The notes beneath the pieces were generated by a model. That model did not search any database. It saw only the letters and a program-made list of their open reading frames with translations, and had not been told where the DNA came from. From Burkholderia sp. GAS332 (GTDB taxonomy: Bacteria > Pseudomonadota > Gammaproteobacteria > Burkholderiales > Burkholderiaceae), in the NCBI GenBank assembly GCA_900142905.1, contig FSRV01000002.1, forward strand, positions 992,001-1,056,000: DNA of 64,000 bases. The letters are read 5' to 3'. A program made the translations under genes and the position numbers. Below are positions 34,968 through 43,971 of the stretch, piece after piece. The stretch's first letter is position 1; each line of letters begins with the position of its first letter.

Positions 34968-36257
34968 ATGAACAGCCATTCCTTCGATGCGAAGCGTCGC
35001 CGCTTCGTCACACTCGCCGCAGGCGGCGCGCTCGCCGCGTCAACGTCGGCGTTCTCGCCGCTCGTCTTCGCCGCCAGCCCGCGCACGCTGAAAATCGGCT
35101 ACGTATCGCCGCGAACCGGCCCACTCGCGCCGTTCGGCGAAGCCGACCGCTTCACGATCCAGCAGATGCAGACGGTGCTGAAAAACGGCATCGTGATCGC
35201 CGGCAAAACGTACCCGGTGTCGGTCGTCGTCAAGGACAGCCAGTCGAACCCGAACCGCGCCGGCGAAGTCGCCAACGATCTGATCCTGAAGGACAAGGTC
35301 GACATCATGCTCGTCTCCGGCACGCCCGAGACCGCGAATCCCGTCAGCGATATGTGCGAGTTGAACGAGATGCCTTGCGTGTCGACGGTGGTGCCGTGGC
35401 AGCCTTGGTTCTTCGGCAGAAAGGGCGATCCGAAGAAGGGTTTCCGCTTCACCTATCACTTCTTCTGGGGCCTGGAGGACGTGATCGCCGTCTACACCGG
35501 CATGTGGCAATCGGTGCAGACCAATCACAGTGTTGGCGGACTGTTCCCGAACGATGGCGACGGCAACGCCTGGGGCGACGCAAAACTCGGCTTTCCGCCC
35601 GTGCTCGCCCAAAAGGGCTTCACGCTGAAGGACCCGGGTCGCTTCCAGAGCATGACGCAGGACTTCTCCGCGCAGATTTCCTCGTTCAAGCAGGCGAACG
35701 CGCAGATCGTCACCGGTGTTGTGATTCCGCCCGACGCGAAGAACTTCCTCGTTCAGGCACGCCAGCAAGGCCTGAAGCCCAAAGTCATTTCGATTGGTAA
35801 GGCGCTGCTGTTTCCCACTTCGATCGAAGCGCTCGGCGATCTCGGCGATGGACTCTCCACCGAGGTGTGGTGGTCGCCGTCGCATCCGTTCAAGTCGTCG
35901 TTGACGGGACAAAGCGCGCGGCAAGTCGCGGACGACTACGAGCGTGTGACTTCGAAACAATGGACGCAGCCGATCGGCTTCGCGCACGCGCTGTTCGAAA
36001 TCGCCGTCGACGCGTTAAAGCGCGCGAAAGATGTCGATTCGAACGAAGCGATCCGCGACGCCGTGGCGTCGACGAAGCTCGATACGCTGGTCGGCCATGT
36101 CGCGTGGGGCAGCGGGCCGGTGAAGAACGTTGCGAAAACACCGCTCGTCGGTGGGCAATGGGTGAAAGGGCAGAAGCATCGATTCGATCTGGCCATCGTC
36201 AATAACCAGCTCGCGCCGACCGTGCCGCTGTCCGGCCCGCTCAAGCTGATCGCGTGA
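34968..36257 (+). CDS. ABC transporter substrate-binding protein (branched-chain-type), hydroquinone cluster
   Basis: This 429-residue periplasmic binding protein has a twin-arginine signal (KRRRFVTLAAGGALAASTS, cleavage near VFAA). The mature domain is of the LivK/type I periplasmic-binding fold, with ISYVSPRTGPLAPFGEAD-like and VDIMLVSGTPETANPVSD regions. ATG 34968 follows TTCAGGAGACAACC. It is the first of five contiguous importer genes. Its position inside the hydroquinone gene set suggests it captures an aromatic or related acid such as 4-hydroxyphenyl compounds. The ligand is not shown by sequence. Twin-arginine export is unusual but recurrent for this subfamily. Confidence 0.88.
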   Translation: MNSHSFDAKRRRFVTLAAGGALAASTSAFSPLVFAASPRTLKIGYVSPRTGPLAPFGEADRFTIQQMQTVLKNGIVIAGKTYPVSVVVKDSQSNPNRAGEVANDLILKDKVDIMLVSGTPETANPVSDMCELNEMPCVSTVVPWQPWFFGRKGDPKKGFRFTYHFFWGLEDVIAVYTGMWQSVQTNHSVGGLFPNDGDGNAWGDAKLGFPPVLAQKGFTLKDPGRFQSMTQDFSAQISSFKQANAQIVTGVVIPPDAKNFLVQARQQGLKPKVISIGKALLFPTSIEALGDLGDGLSTEVWWSPSHPFKSSLTGQSARQVADDYERVTSKQWTQPIGFAHALFEIAVDALKRAKDVDSNEAIRDAVASTKLDTLVGHVAWGSGPVKNVAKTPLVGGQWVKGQKHRFDLAIVNNQLAPTVPLSGPLKLIA

Positions 36258-36277
36258 CTTCATATCGGAGAGCGGTG

Positions 36278-37000
36278 ATGAACCCAGTGCTCAGACTCAC
36301 CAGCGTGTCGAAGCGTTATGGCGCGTTGCAGGTGACCGACGACATCAGCTTCGCAGTCGAACGCGGCGAAACCTACGGCATCCTCGGCCCGAACGGCGCC
36401 GGCAAGACTACGCTGTTCAACCTCGTCAGCGGCGACGTGCGGCCCGATCAGGGCAGCGTCGAATTCGACGGCGCGGATGTGAACCACTTGCCGCCGCATC
36501 GCCGGTGCGCGGCGGGGATCGGCCGCTCGTATCAGGTGCCGCGGCCGTTCGGCGGCATGACGGTATTCGAGAACCTGCTGGTTGGCGCGACCTTCGGCGG
36601 TGAGCTGGCCGAGCATGCCGCGTACGACGTCTGCATCGACGTGCTCGAACGCACCGGTCTCAAAGCGCGCGCCAACCAGTTGGCCGGCACGCTGGGGCTG
36701 CTGGACCGCAAGCGCCTCGAACTGGCGCGCGCGTTGGCCACGCAACCGAAACTGCTGCTGCTCGACGAGATCGCCGGCGGGCTGACCGAACCTGAAACCC
36801 ACGAACTCGTCGACGAGATTCAGCGCGTCAAGGAGCGCGGCGTGACGATCGTGTGGATCGAACACGTCGTGCACGCGTTGCTCGCAGTGGCCGACCGGCT
36901 GCTCGTCATCAACTTCGGCAAACGGCTCGCCGAGGGCCTGCCCGCCGCCGTGATGGACGACCCGGAAGTGCGGCGCGTGTACCTCGGACTGGAGGCATGA
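36278..37000 (+). CDS. ABC transporter ATP-binding protein (LivG type)
   Basis: This 240-residue nucleotide-binding subunit shows Walker A GPNGAGKTT, a Q-loop around SYQVPRPF, Walker B LLLLDEIAGGL and the H-loop region WIEHVVHA. The C-loop normally reads LSGGQ/LAYGQ but here reads TLGLLDRKRLELARAL. This is a deviation seen in some LivG-like subfamilies and so not necessarily inactivating. It drives the importer with the LivF-type partner. ATG 36278 follows ATCGGAGAGCGGTG. The gene ends overlapping the next gene's leader, consistent with coupled translation. Confidence 0.88.
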   Translation: MNPVLRLTSVSKRYGALQVTDDISFAVERGETYGILGPNGAGKTTLFNLVSGDVRPDQGSVEFDGADVNHLPPHRRCAAGIGRSYQVPRPFGGMTVFENLLVGATFGGELAEHAAYDVCIDVLERTGLKARANQLAGTLGLLDRKRLELARALATQPKLLLLDEIAGGLTEPETHELVDEIQRVKERGVTIVWIEHVVHALLAVADRLLVINFGKRLAEGLPAAVMDDPEVRRVYLGLEA

Positions 37001-37002
37001 CC

Positions 37003-37713
37003 ATGTCGGCATTACTGGAGACACACGCGCTCAGCGCGTTTTACGGCGACTTCCAGGCGCTGTTCGGCATCGACGTGACGGTCGCGCCCGGCGAGGTGAT
37101 CGCGCTGATCGGCTCGAACGGCGCGGGCAAGTCGACCTTCCTGAAATCGGTGGCGGGCCTGCTGCGCCCGCGTGCCGCCGGGCAGATCCTGTATCGCGGC
37201 GAGGCGATCGGCGGCGCGGCGGCGGCGAGCATCGTCGGCAAGGGCATTGCATTGGTGCCGGAAGGGCGGCGCCTGTTCGCGAGCCTGAGCGTCGAAGAAA
37301 ACCTGCTGCTCGGCGCATTTTGCAAACGGCCGGGGCGCTGGAATCTGCAAAGCGTCTATAAGCTGTTTCCGGCGTTGCAGGAGCGGCGTCATCACGCGGC
37401 GACTGCGTTGTCCGGCGGGCAGCAGCAGATGGTGGCGATCGGCCGCGCGCTGATGAGCAACCCCGATCTGCTGATGTGCGACGAACTTTCGCTTGGCCTC
37501 GCGCCAGTGATCGTGCGTGAGATCTATGCCGCATTGCCCGAGATTGTCGCGGACGGCATGAGCGCGATCGTCGTCGAGCAGGACGTGCAACTGGCGCGCC
37601 GCGTGTCGTCGCGTTTCTATTGCTTCCAGGAAGGGCGCGTGTCGCTGGCGGGTGTTTCGGCCGACGTGTCGGACGAAGCGATCACGCAAGCGTATTTTGG
37701 AGCGGTCGCATGA
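37003..37713 (+). CDS. ABC transporter ATP-binding protein (LivF type)
   Basis: This 236-residue nucleotide-binding subunit has Walker A GSNGAGKST, the signature ALSGGQQQMVAIGRALM, Walker B LLMCDELSLGLAP and H-loop VVEQDVQLARRV. All key elements are intact. It begins at ATG 37003, 7 bases after GGAGG. An ATG at 36997 overlaps the previous stop but sits too close to that site. The stop overlaps the permease start (ATGA at 37710-37713). It pairs with the LivG-type subunit, whose C-loop is degenerate. Confidence 0.9.
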   Translation: MSALLETHALSAFYGDFQALFGIDVTVAPGEVIALIGSNGAGKSTFLKSVAGLLRPRAAGQILYRGEAIGGAAAASIVGKGIALVPEGRRLFASLSVEENLLLGAFCKRPGRWNLQSVYKLFPALQERRHHAATALSGGQQQMVAIGRALMSNPDLLMCDELSLGLAPVIVREIYAALPEIVADGMSAIVVEQDVQLARRVSSRFYCFQEGRVSLAGVSADVSDEAITQAYFGAVA

Positions 37714-38576
37714 ACACATTCATCAATATCGTCGTGCAGGGCGTGCTGCTCGGCGCGCTGTATGGGCTCTTCGCGATGGGCCAGTCGCTGGTGTTCGGCG
37801 TGATGCGGCTCACCAACACCGCGCACGGGGACTTTATTGTGTTGCTGGCGTTCGTGCTGTTCGCCTTGACGAACTACGCGCATGTGCCGCTCGCCCTCTC
37901 GCTGGTGTTGCTGCTCGTAATCGCATTCTGCGCGGGTTATGCGGTGCAGTACACGATTCTCAACCGGGTTAGCAGCCGCGATCCCTTGCCGTCGCTGATC
38001 GTGACGTTCGGCTTGTCGATCGTGATCCAGAACGTGCTGCAACAGGTGTTCTCCGCCGATCCGCGTTCGGTCGCTACGGGCAGTTTCGAGTCGCAGAGCA
38101 TCACGCTCGCCGGCGGCGTGACGTTGGGCTATCTGCCGCTCGTCACGCTGGTGGCGACCGTTGCGCTCGCCTTCGCCATGCAGTGGCTGTTCGGCCGCAC
38201 GCCGCTTGGCCGCGCGTTTCGCGCCACCTCCGACGACCGCGAGATCGTGCAACTGATGGGCGTCTCTTATCGGCGTACCTATGCGCTTGCGATGGGCATC
38301 GCGTTCGTACTGATCGCGGTCGCCGCCGCGTTGTATTCGATGCGCACTGCGGTGTCGCCGACCGATGGCCCGGCCTTGCTGCTGTACGCATTCGAAGCGG
38401 TAATCATCGGCGGGATGGGCTCGTTCTGGGGCACCTTCGTCGGCGGCATGGCGCTCGGGATTGCGCAACAGGTGGGCTTTTACTTCGATCCCGGCTGGGG
38501 TATCTGGCTCGGCCACGTGGTGTTCCTTGGCGTGCTGGTGGCCCGGCCGCAGGGCTTGCTGCCCAAAACCGCATAG
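37710..38576 (+). CDS. ABC transporter permease (LivH type)
   Basis: This 288-residue inner-membrane permease has about eight hydrophobic helices. It shows the LivH-type opening MNTFINIVVQGVLLGALYGLFAMGQSLVFGVMRLTNTAHGDF and the coupling segment GRTPLGRAFRATSDDREIVQLMGV that contacts the ATPases. It starts at ATG 37710, overlapping the LivF-type stop by four bases. It forms the transmembrane heterodimer with the LivM-type permease that follows ten bases after its stop. Confidence 0.92.
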   Translation: MNTFINIVVQGVLLGALYGLFAMGQSLVFGVMRLTNTAHGDFIVLLAFVLFALTNYAHVPLALSLVLLLVIAFCAGYAVQYTILNRVSSRDPLPSLIVTFGLSIVIQNVLQQVFSADPRSVATGSFESQSITLAGGVTLGYLPLVTLVATVALAFAMQWLFGRTPLGRAFRATSDDREIVQLMGVSYRRTYALAMGIAFVLIAVAAALYSMRTAVSPTDGPALLLYAFEAVIIGGMGSFWGTFVGGMALGIAQQVGFYFDPGWGIWLGHVVFLGVLVARPQGLLPKTA

Positions 38577-38585
38577 AGGCGCGAT

Positions 38586-39680
38586 ATGACGATGCATATG
38601 AACCGGCCCATAGGGGGCTTCGAAGTGCGGCGCGCGACCCGTGCGAGCCGCGTCGCGATGATCGTGCTGCTGATCCTCGCGGTGGCGGTGGCGAGCGCGC
38701 CATGGTGGGCCGGGCGCGATGCGATGCGCGACTTCGTGCAACTCGCGTCGTACCTGGTGTTCGCGTTGATGTGGAACCTGCTGGCGGGCTATGGCGGGAT
38801 GGTGTCGATCGGGCAGCAGGCGTTCTTCGGGATCGGCGGCTACGGGATGCTGATTCTCGCGAACTATTGTGGTATCTCGCCGTTCGTTGCGGTGCCGATC
38901 GCGGCGGTGATCGCAACGGTCGTGGCGATTCCCGTCTCGCTGGTGGCGTTCCGGCTGGAAGGCGGTTACTTCGCCATCGGCACATGGGTGATCGCGGAAG
39001 TGTTCCGGCTGACGGTGGCAAACGTGTCGGTACTCGGCGGCGGCTCCGGCACCAGCCTCACCGCGCTGCAGGACGTGCCGCGTGCGCTGCGTGAATCGCT
39101 GACGTTATGGCTTGCTTTGGCTATTGTCGCGGCGGCGATCGGCTTGTTGTATCTGTTCCTGCGGTCCAAAGCCGGTCTCGCGTTGACCGCGATGCGCGAC
39201 AACGCTGTGGCGGCCAGCAGTCAGGGCGTCGATGTGAAGCGTGCGCGCTTGCTCGTCTATCTGGTGTCCGCGTGCGGCACGGCGTTGGCAGGCGGCCTGT
39301 ATTTCGTCGGCAACCTGCGTATTTCGCCGGACGCGGCCTTCTCGGTGAACTGGACCGCGTTCGGTATTTTTATCGTGATGATCGGCGGTCTCGGCACGCT
39401 CGAAGGACCGATTGTGGGCGCGCTGATCTTCTTCCTGCTGAACCAGTTCCTCTCCGACTTCGGCACCTGGTATCTGATCGGACTCGGCGCGCTGGCGATC
39501 GTCGTGACGATGTTCTTTCCGCAAGGGCTGTGGGGCTTCGTGTCACACCGCTACGGCCTGCAACTGTTCCCCGTGGGGCGGCGCGTCGTGTTTGCCGACG
39601 CGGGCGCTTCACGCTCAGATTCACCGCACGATGCATCGGCCGATTCCGTCGATGCACCGTCGGCTCCCCACCGCGCATGA
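38586..39680 (+). CDS. ABC transporter permease (LivM type)
   Basis: This 364-residue permease has about nine hydrophobic segments after a short basic N-terminus. It includes the LivM-type region WNLLAGYGGMVSIGQQAFFGIGGYG, the ATPase-coupling loop RSKAGLALTAMRDNAVAASSQGVDVKRAR, and GGLGTLEGPIVGALIFFLLNQFLSD. A Ser/Asp/Ala-rich cytoplasmic tail of about 40 residues ends the protein. The ATG at 38586 is used; ATGs at 38592 and 38598 are alternatives. Its TGA overlaps a possible start of the dioxygenase gene, tying transport to catabolism. Confidence 0.9.
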   Translation: MTMHMNRPIGGFEVRRATRASRVAMIVLLILAVAVASAPWWAGRDAMRDFVQLASYLVFALMWNLLAGYGGMVSIGQQAFFGIGGYGMLILANYCGISPFVAVPIAAVIATVVAIPVSLVAFRLEGGYFAIGTWVIAEVFRLTVANVSVLGGGSGTSLTALQDVPRALRESLTLWLALAIVAAAIGLLYLFLRSKAGLALTAMRDNAVAASSQGVDVKRARLLVYLVSACGTALAGGLYFVGNLRISPDAAFSVNWTAFGIFIVMIGGLGTLEGPIVGALIFFLLNQFLSDFGTWYLIGLGALAIVVTMFFPQGLWGFVSHRYGLQLFPVGRRVVFADAGASRSDSPHDASADSVDAPSAPHRA

Positions 39681-39688
39681 GGTCGACC

Positions 39689-40552
39689 ATGAACGACGAA
39701 ACTGTCCATCCCTTGACGCAGAACGTACTCAAGATCTTCGCCAACTGCACCGACCCCCGTCTGAAGCAGATCATGACGGCGCTGGTCAAACATCTGCATG
39801 CCTTTGCCAGTGAGATCGACCTGACCGGTGACGAATGGCGCCGCGGCATCGAATTCCTGACCGCGACCGGCAACAAGTGCAGCGGCATCCGCCAGGAGTT
39901 CATTCTGCTGTCGGACACGCTCGGCCTGTCGATCATGGTCGATGCGATCAACCACGGGCGCGGCGGCGATACCACCGAGAGCAGCCTGCTTGGCCCGTTC
40001 TATCGGGAAGGCGCAAAGGATGAAGCGTTCGGCGCCAACATCGCGCGCACCGAAGGCGAGCCGGCGCTGATTCATGGGCGCCTCGTCGACGAGCATGGCG
40101 CGCCGGTGGCTGGCGCGCTGATCGAGGTATGGGAAACGGCGAACAACGGCATGTACGAAGGCCAGGACCCTGATCAGCCCGAGAGCAATCTGCGCGGCAA
40201 ATTCCGTTCGGGGCCGAACGGCGAGTACGCGTTCAGAACCATCAAGCCCACCAGCTATCCGATTCCGACCGATGGCCCGGTCGGACAGATGCTGATGGCG
40301 ACCGGACGTCATCCGATGCGGCCCGCGCATGTTCACTTCCTGATCGAGGCACCCGGCTACGAAACACTCACCACCGCGCTGTATTCCGCTGGTGACCCCT
40401 ATGTCGAATCTGACGCGGTGTTCGGCGCGAAGCCGTCGCTCGTGATCGACTACGTGGTGAACGACAACGCGGCTAACGCGAAGGAATGGGATTTGCCGAG
40501 CCCATTCTTCGAAGTCCAGCGCGACTTCGTGCTGAGTCAACGACACGCGTGA
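39689..40552 (+). CDS. Hydroxyquinol 1,2-dioxygenase (intradiol)
   Basis: This 287-residue non-haem Fe(III) intradiol dioxygenase has an N-terminal helical dimerisation domain (about 1-100, with KHLHAFASEIDLTGDEW) and a C-terminal beta-sandwich. Iron ligands are Y156 (NNGMYEGQD), Y190 (TSYPIPTDG), H214 and H216 (RPAHVHF). Their relative spacing matches the known hydroxyquinol enzymes. It converts 1,2,4-trihydroxybenzene to maleylacetate. ATG 39689 follows GAGGTCGACC; an in-frame ATG at 39677 overlaps the permease stop. Its presence together with the hydroquinone dioxygenase gives two entries to maleylacetate. Confidence 0.92.
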   Translation: MNDETVHPLTQNVLKIFANCTDPRLKQIMTALVKHLHAFASEIDLTGDEWRRGIEFLTATGNKCSGIRQEFILLSDTLGLSIMVDAINHGRGGDTTESSLLGPFYREGAKDEAFGANIARTEGEPALIHGRLVDEHGAPVAGALIEVWETANNGMYEGQDPDQPESNLRGKFRSGPNGEYAFRTIKPTSYPIPTDGPVGQMLMATGRHPMRPAHVHFLIEAPGYETLTTALYSAGDPYVESDAVFGAKPSLVIDYVVNDNAANAKEWDLPSPFFEVQRDFVLSQRHA

Positions 40553-40564
40553 GGAGGCCACGTC

Positions 40565-40918
40565 ATGAATGCGGCGAGTCCCCAACCGCAAGCGGGCTTT
40601 CTGTGCACGCTCGACGATATTCCCGATGGCGGCGCGCTGGAAATTGCCGCTGAGCAAACCGGCGCACCCGGCATCGTCGTGTTGCGCCGGGGCGACGACG
40701 CCTGGGCTTATCGCAACCTGTGCCCGCACTTTTCGATTCCGCTGAACTACGAGCCGAACACGTTCTGGGCCTACGACGCCGAACTGCTGATGTGCGCGCA
40801 TCACAGCGCGATGTTCCGGTTCGAAGACGGCTTGTGCGTCGACGGCCCATGCCAGGGTGCTGCGCTCACGCGGATTGCCATTCGTATTGAGCAGCGAAAC
40901 ATATTCAACAACGACTGA
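40565..40918 (+). CDS. Rieske [2Fe-2S] ferredoxin-like protein
   Basis: This 117-residue soluble protein has a Rieske cluster motif with ligands C53 and H55 (NLCPHFSIPL) and C77 and H80 (LMCAHHSAMF). The tail CVDGPCQGAALTRI is typical of ferredoxin subunits of ring-hydroxylating systems. No oxygenase or reductase subunit lies nearby. It may therefore donate electrons to an unlinked oxygenase, or reduce and reactivate the ring-cleavage iron centres, by analogy with the unrelated XylT ferredoxin. ATG 40565 follows TGAGGAGGCCACGTC, a strong site 12 bases after the dioxygenase stop. It is the last gene of the island. Confidence 0.88.
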   Translation: MNAASPQPQAGFLCTLDDIPDGGALEIAAEQTGAPGIVVLRRGDDAWAYRNLCPHFSIPLNYEPNTFWAYDAELLMCAHHSAMFRFEDGLCVDGPCQGAALTRIAIRIEQRNIFNND

Positions 40919-40920
40919 AG

Positions 40921-43287
40921 TCAGAACAACTGTTTCTGCCCCGACGTCAAAGTCGTAAAGTCATCGTGCAATAGCGGCAGAATCGCGTCGGCGACCGGCT
41001 GCAACTGCCGTGTCAGATAGTGTTCGTAGTCGATCGCCGAGCGCAAGGTTTCGAGCGGTTCCGGTCCGGCGGTCGTCATCACGTAGCTGATCCAGCCGCC
41101 GTTCTGGTACTGCAACGGCCGTCCCTGTTGTCGGTTGAAGTCGTCGGCCACACGTGCCGCGCGCACATGCGGCGGCACGTTGCGCTCGTATTCGCTGAGC
41201 GGCCTGCGCAGCCGCTTGCGGTACACGAGCTGGTCGTCCAGTTTCCCGGCGAGCGTATCGCGCACGTAGTCGCGCACGTAATCCTGATACGGCTGTTGCT
41301 TGAAGATTCGCCGGTAGAGCTCCTGTTGAAACTGCTGGGCGAGCGGCGTCCAATCGGTCCGCACCGTTTCGAGCCCTTTGTAGACGATGTCCTCGCTGCC
41401 GTCCGGCAGAACGGTCAAGCCTGCGTAGCGTTTCTTGCTGCCTTCCTCGGCGCCGCGAATCGTTGGCATGAAAAAGCGCGCGTAATGCCGCTCGAATTGC
41501 AGTTCGAGCGCACTGTCGAGCCCGAAACGCGCCTGCAGATTCTGCTTCCACCACGCGTTGATATGCTCGACGAGCGCGCGGCCAATGCGGCTCGCCTCTT
41601 CCTCGCTATGCGCGTGCTTCAGCCACACGAAAGTCGAATCCGTGTCGCCGTAAATGACCTCGTAGCCTTGCGTCTGGATCAGCTCACGCGTGGCGTGCAT
41701 GATTTCATGGCCGCGCATGGTGATCGACGATGCGAGACGCGGGTCGAAGAACCGGCAGCCGGTGGAGCCGAGCACACCGTAAAAGGCGTTCATGATGATC
41801 TTCAACGCCTGCGAAAGCGGCTTGTTGTGCTCGCGTTTGGCTGTTTCGCGCGCTTGCCACACCTGGCCGACGATCGACGGCAAGCAATGGCGGGTGCGTG
41901 AGAAGCGTGCACCGAGAAAACCCGGCACCGATTGATCGTCGCCGGGATTGAGCATGCCTTCCACGAGACCCAGCGGGTCGATCAGAAACGTGCGGATGAT
42001 CGACGGGTACAGGCTCTTGTAATCGAGCACCAGCACGGAATCGTAGAGGCCGGGCCGTGAGTCCATCACGAAACCGCCAGGGCTCGCGGCACCGGCTACG
42101 TCACCGAGATTCGGCGCGACGTAGCCTTGCCGATGCATCCGCGGCATATACAGATGTGTGAACGCCGCGACCGATCCGCCACTCCGATCCGCAGGCAGGC
42201 CGGTGACCGTCGCGCGCTCCAACAGAAAATGCAGCAACTCGGTCTTCGCAAAGATGCGTGTGACCAGCTCGCAATCCTTGAGGTTGTACTTCGCCAGGGC
42301 GGGCTTGTCCTCATCGAAGCGCCGCTGGATTTCATCCATGCGCTGGTACGGATTGTCAATCGACTTGCCTTCGCCCAACACCGAGCGCGAGACATATTCA
42401 AGGCTGAACGAGGGGAAGCTCCACGTTGCGGAGCGCAACGCTTCGATCCCGTCGATGATCAATCTTCCTGCGGCGCCCGCGAAGAAATGGTTCTGTTTGT
42501 GGCCATGCTCGCGCCATTCCATCACCGTGCCGCCGCGGCCCAGTCGCAGCGGCACGCGATATTGTTCGGCGTGCTGCTGCAGCACACGCAGATCGAACTG
42601 CACGAGGTTCCAGCCGATGATCGCGTCGGGGTCGTGCCGCTCCAGCCACGTGTTCAGTTTTTCGAGCAACTGGGCGCGGGTGTCGCAGTATTCGAGGTCG
42701 AAGTCGACACCGCTAGCGTCGCCGTTCGGCGGTCCCAGCATATAGACCTGACGCTGCCCGCAGCCTTCGAGCGCAATGGAATAGAGCTCGGCGTGCGCGC
42801 TGGTTTCGATATCGAGCGACACCAGCTTCAACTGCGGACGGTAATTCGTCGCCGGCTTCAATTCGCCGTTCAGAAGCGGGCCGCCATGCTGTGCAGCGCC
42901 GCCGAACCACACCGGCGCGGTGATGAAGCGCTCCATCATGTAGCGCTCGGGCGGGAAAATGTCGGCCTCGTAGACATCGACGCCGCCTTGCTTCAGACGT
43001 TTCTCGAAGCCCGTCAATTGCCGGTACTGCTGGCAGTAAAGCCCCATCACCGGCCGGTGATGGAAGTCGCACAGGTCGAGCGGACGCAGATCGAGCGGCG
43101 CTTCACGGCGCAGGATCGTTTCGGCGCGCTCGCGGTGTTCGGCCGGAATGAACGCCACCGAAGGCTGCGGGCGCAGGCGGATGTGACGAGGCCCGCCGTC
43201 GGTTGCCAGCCAGAAATCCACTTCCGTGCCGGCGGGGGTATCCCGCCAATGTCGGGTCAAAATGAAACCCTGTTCAAGCTCAGTCAA
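40921..43287 (-). CDS. polB: DNA polymerase II (family B)
   Basis: This 788-residue family B polymerase has an N-terminal domain, a 3'-5' exonuclease domain (Exo I acid pair D159/E161 in SLDIET; Exo [13 protein letters not shown]; Exo [12 protein letters not shown]) and a polymerase domain. Motif A is [13 protein letters not shown] near residue 425, motif [16 protein letters not shown], and motif [11 protein letters not shown] near 555. All catalytic acids are present, so it should be proofreading-competent. Pol II restarts replication past lesions and is SOS-regulated in E. coli; I did not see a clear LexA box. It converges on the Rieske gene two bases from its stop. Confidence 0.95.
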   Translation of the reverse strand: MTELEQGFILTRHWRDTPAGTEVDFWLATDGGPRHIRLRPQPSVAFIPAEHRERAETILRREAPLDLRPLDLCDFHHRPVMGLYCQQYRQLTGFEKRLKQGGVDVYEADIFPPERYMMERFITAPVWFGGAAQHGGPLLNGELKPATNYRPQLKLVSLDIETSAHAELYSIALEGCGQRQVYMLGPPNGDASGVDFDLEYCDTRAQLLEKLNTWLERHDPDAIIGWNLVQFDLRVLQQHAEQYRVPLRLGRGGTVMEWREHGHKQNHFFAGAAGRLIIDGIEALRSATWSFPSFSLEYVSRSVLGEGKSIDNPYQRMDEIQRRFDEDKPALAKYNLKDCELVTRIFAKTELLHFLLERATVTGLPADRSGGSVAAFTHLYMPRMHRQGYVAPNLGDVAGAASPGGFVMDSRPGLYDSVLVLDYKSLYPSIIRTFLIDPLGLVEGMLNPGDDQSVPGFLGARFSRTRHCLPSIVGQVWQARETAKREHNKPLSQALKIIMNAFYGVLGSTGCRFFDPRLASSITMRGHEIMHATRELIQTQGYEVIYGDTDSTFVWLKHAHSEEEASRIGRALVEHINAWWKQNLQARFGLDSALELQFERHYARFFMPTIRGAEEGSKKRYAGLTVLPDGSEDIVYKGLETVRTDWTPLAQQFQQELYRRIFKQQPYQDYVRDYVRDTLAGKLDDQLVYRKRLRRPLSEYERNVPPHVRAARVADDFNRQQGRPLQYQNGGWISYVMTTAGPEPLETLRSAIDYEHYLTRQLQPVADAILPLLHDDFTTLTSGQKQLF

Positions 43288-43506
43288 ACTTCCACCTCTA
43301 AACGGGCGTTATCGCCTAGCCTGATTTTACCGTTATGCGCTTTGGGCCGCGTCCTGCACCTTTCTCCGCGGCAGCGATGCGTGTTGGGTTCATTCGCATG
43401 GCGGGCTGGATGCAGTCGCGCCGCGTAGTCTGTATGATCGTTTTGCAGCGATTCCTTCGGCGCAGAGCCTGTGCCGGTCAAGTCTACTAAGAACGGAGTG
43501 AAGCAT

Positions 43507-43932
43507 ATGACGTTGAGCAAACTTGTTGTTGTGGTCGCGGTAGCTGCAACCAGTTTTGGTGCGCAGGCGCAAGTCGCCGGCACGCAACCCTTGAGCGTCA
43601 CCGTCGAGCAGTCGAACGCGCTGCTGAGCGGCTGGAGTGTGAAGAAGAGCATTCTCGGCAAGGCCGTGTACAACGACCAGAACGAGAAAATCGGTACGAT
43701 TCGCGACCTGGTGGTCGCGCCCGATGGCTCGCTGTCCGCTGCCATCGTCTCTGCCGGCGGATTCCTGGGCGTGGCGTCGCATGACGTAGCGGTGCCCGTC
43801 GCTGCGCTCGATATTCGTTCGGGGAATTTCTACCTGGCCGGTGCGACCAAAGATGCCTTGAAGGCGACGCCCGAGTTTCAGTACAACAAGGTTCAGACGC
43901 CGCCGAAGCCTAAAAAGCTGACCGGCCAGTAA
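43507..43932 (+). CDS. Secreted PRC-barrel protein
   Basis: This 141-residue protein has a Sec signal peptide (LSKLVVVVAVAATSFGAQAQ) and one PRC-barrel domain (about residues 45-125: LLSGWSVKKSILGKAVYNDQNEKIGTI... VAPDGSLSAAIVSAGGFLGVASHDVAVP). A basic end follows (TPPKPKKLTGQ). It is probably periplasmic. ATG 43507 follows ACGGAGTGAAGCAT; the longer frame adds 12 residues before the signal. It is divergent from polB and convergent with the DUF2891 gene, separated by a perfect hairpin. Confidence 0.85.
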   Translation: MTLSKLVVVVAVAATSFGAQAQVAGTQPLSVTVEQSNALLSGWSVKKSILGKAVYNDQNEKIGTIRDLVVAPDGSLSAAIVSAGGFLGVASHDVAVPVAALDIRSGNFYLAGATKDALKATPEFQYNKVQTPPKPKKLTGQ

Positions 43933-43942
43933 TGCATGGAGT

Positions 43943-43965
43943 CGGCGGAGTCTCGGACTCCGCCG
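43943..43965. terminator. Bidirectional hairpin between convergent genes
   Basis: CGGCGGAGTC (43943-43952) and GACTCCGCCG (43956-43965) pair perfectly around a 3-base loop. The hairpin lies between the stop codons at 43932 and 43972. The symmetric position suggests it ends or stabilises both transcripts, although U-tracts are poor. Confidence 0.65.
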
Positions 43966-43971
43966 GCTGAA

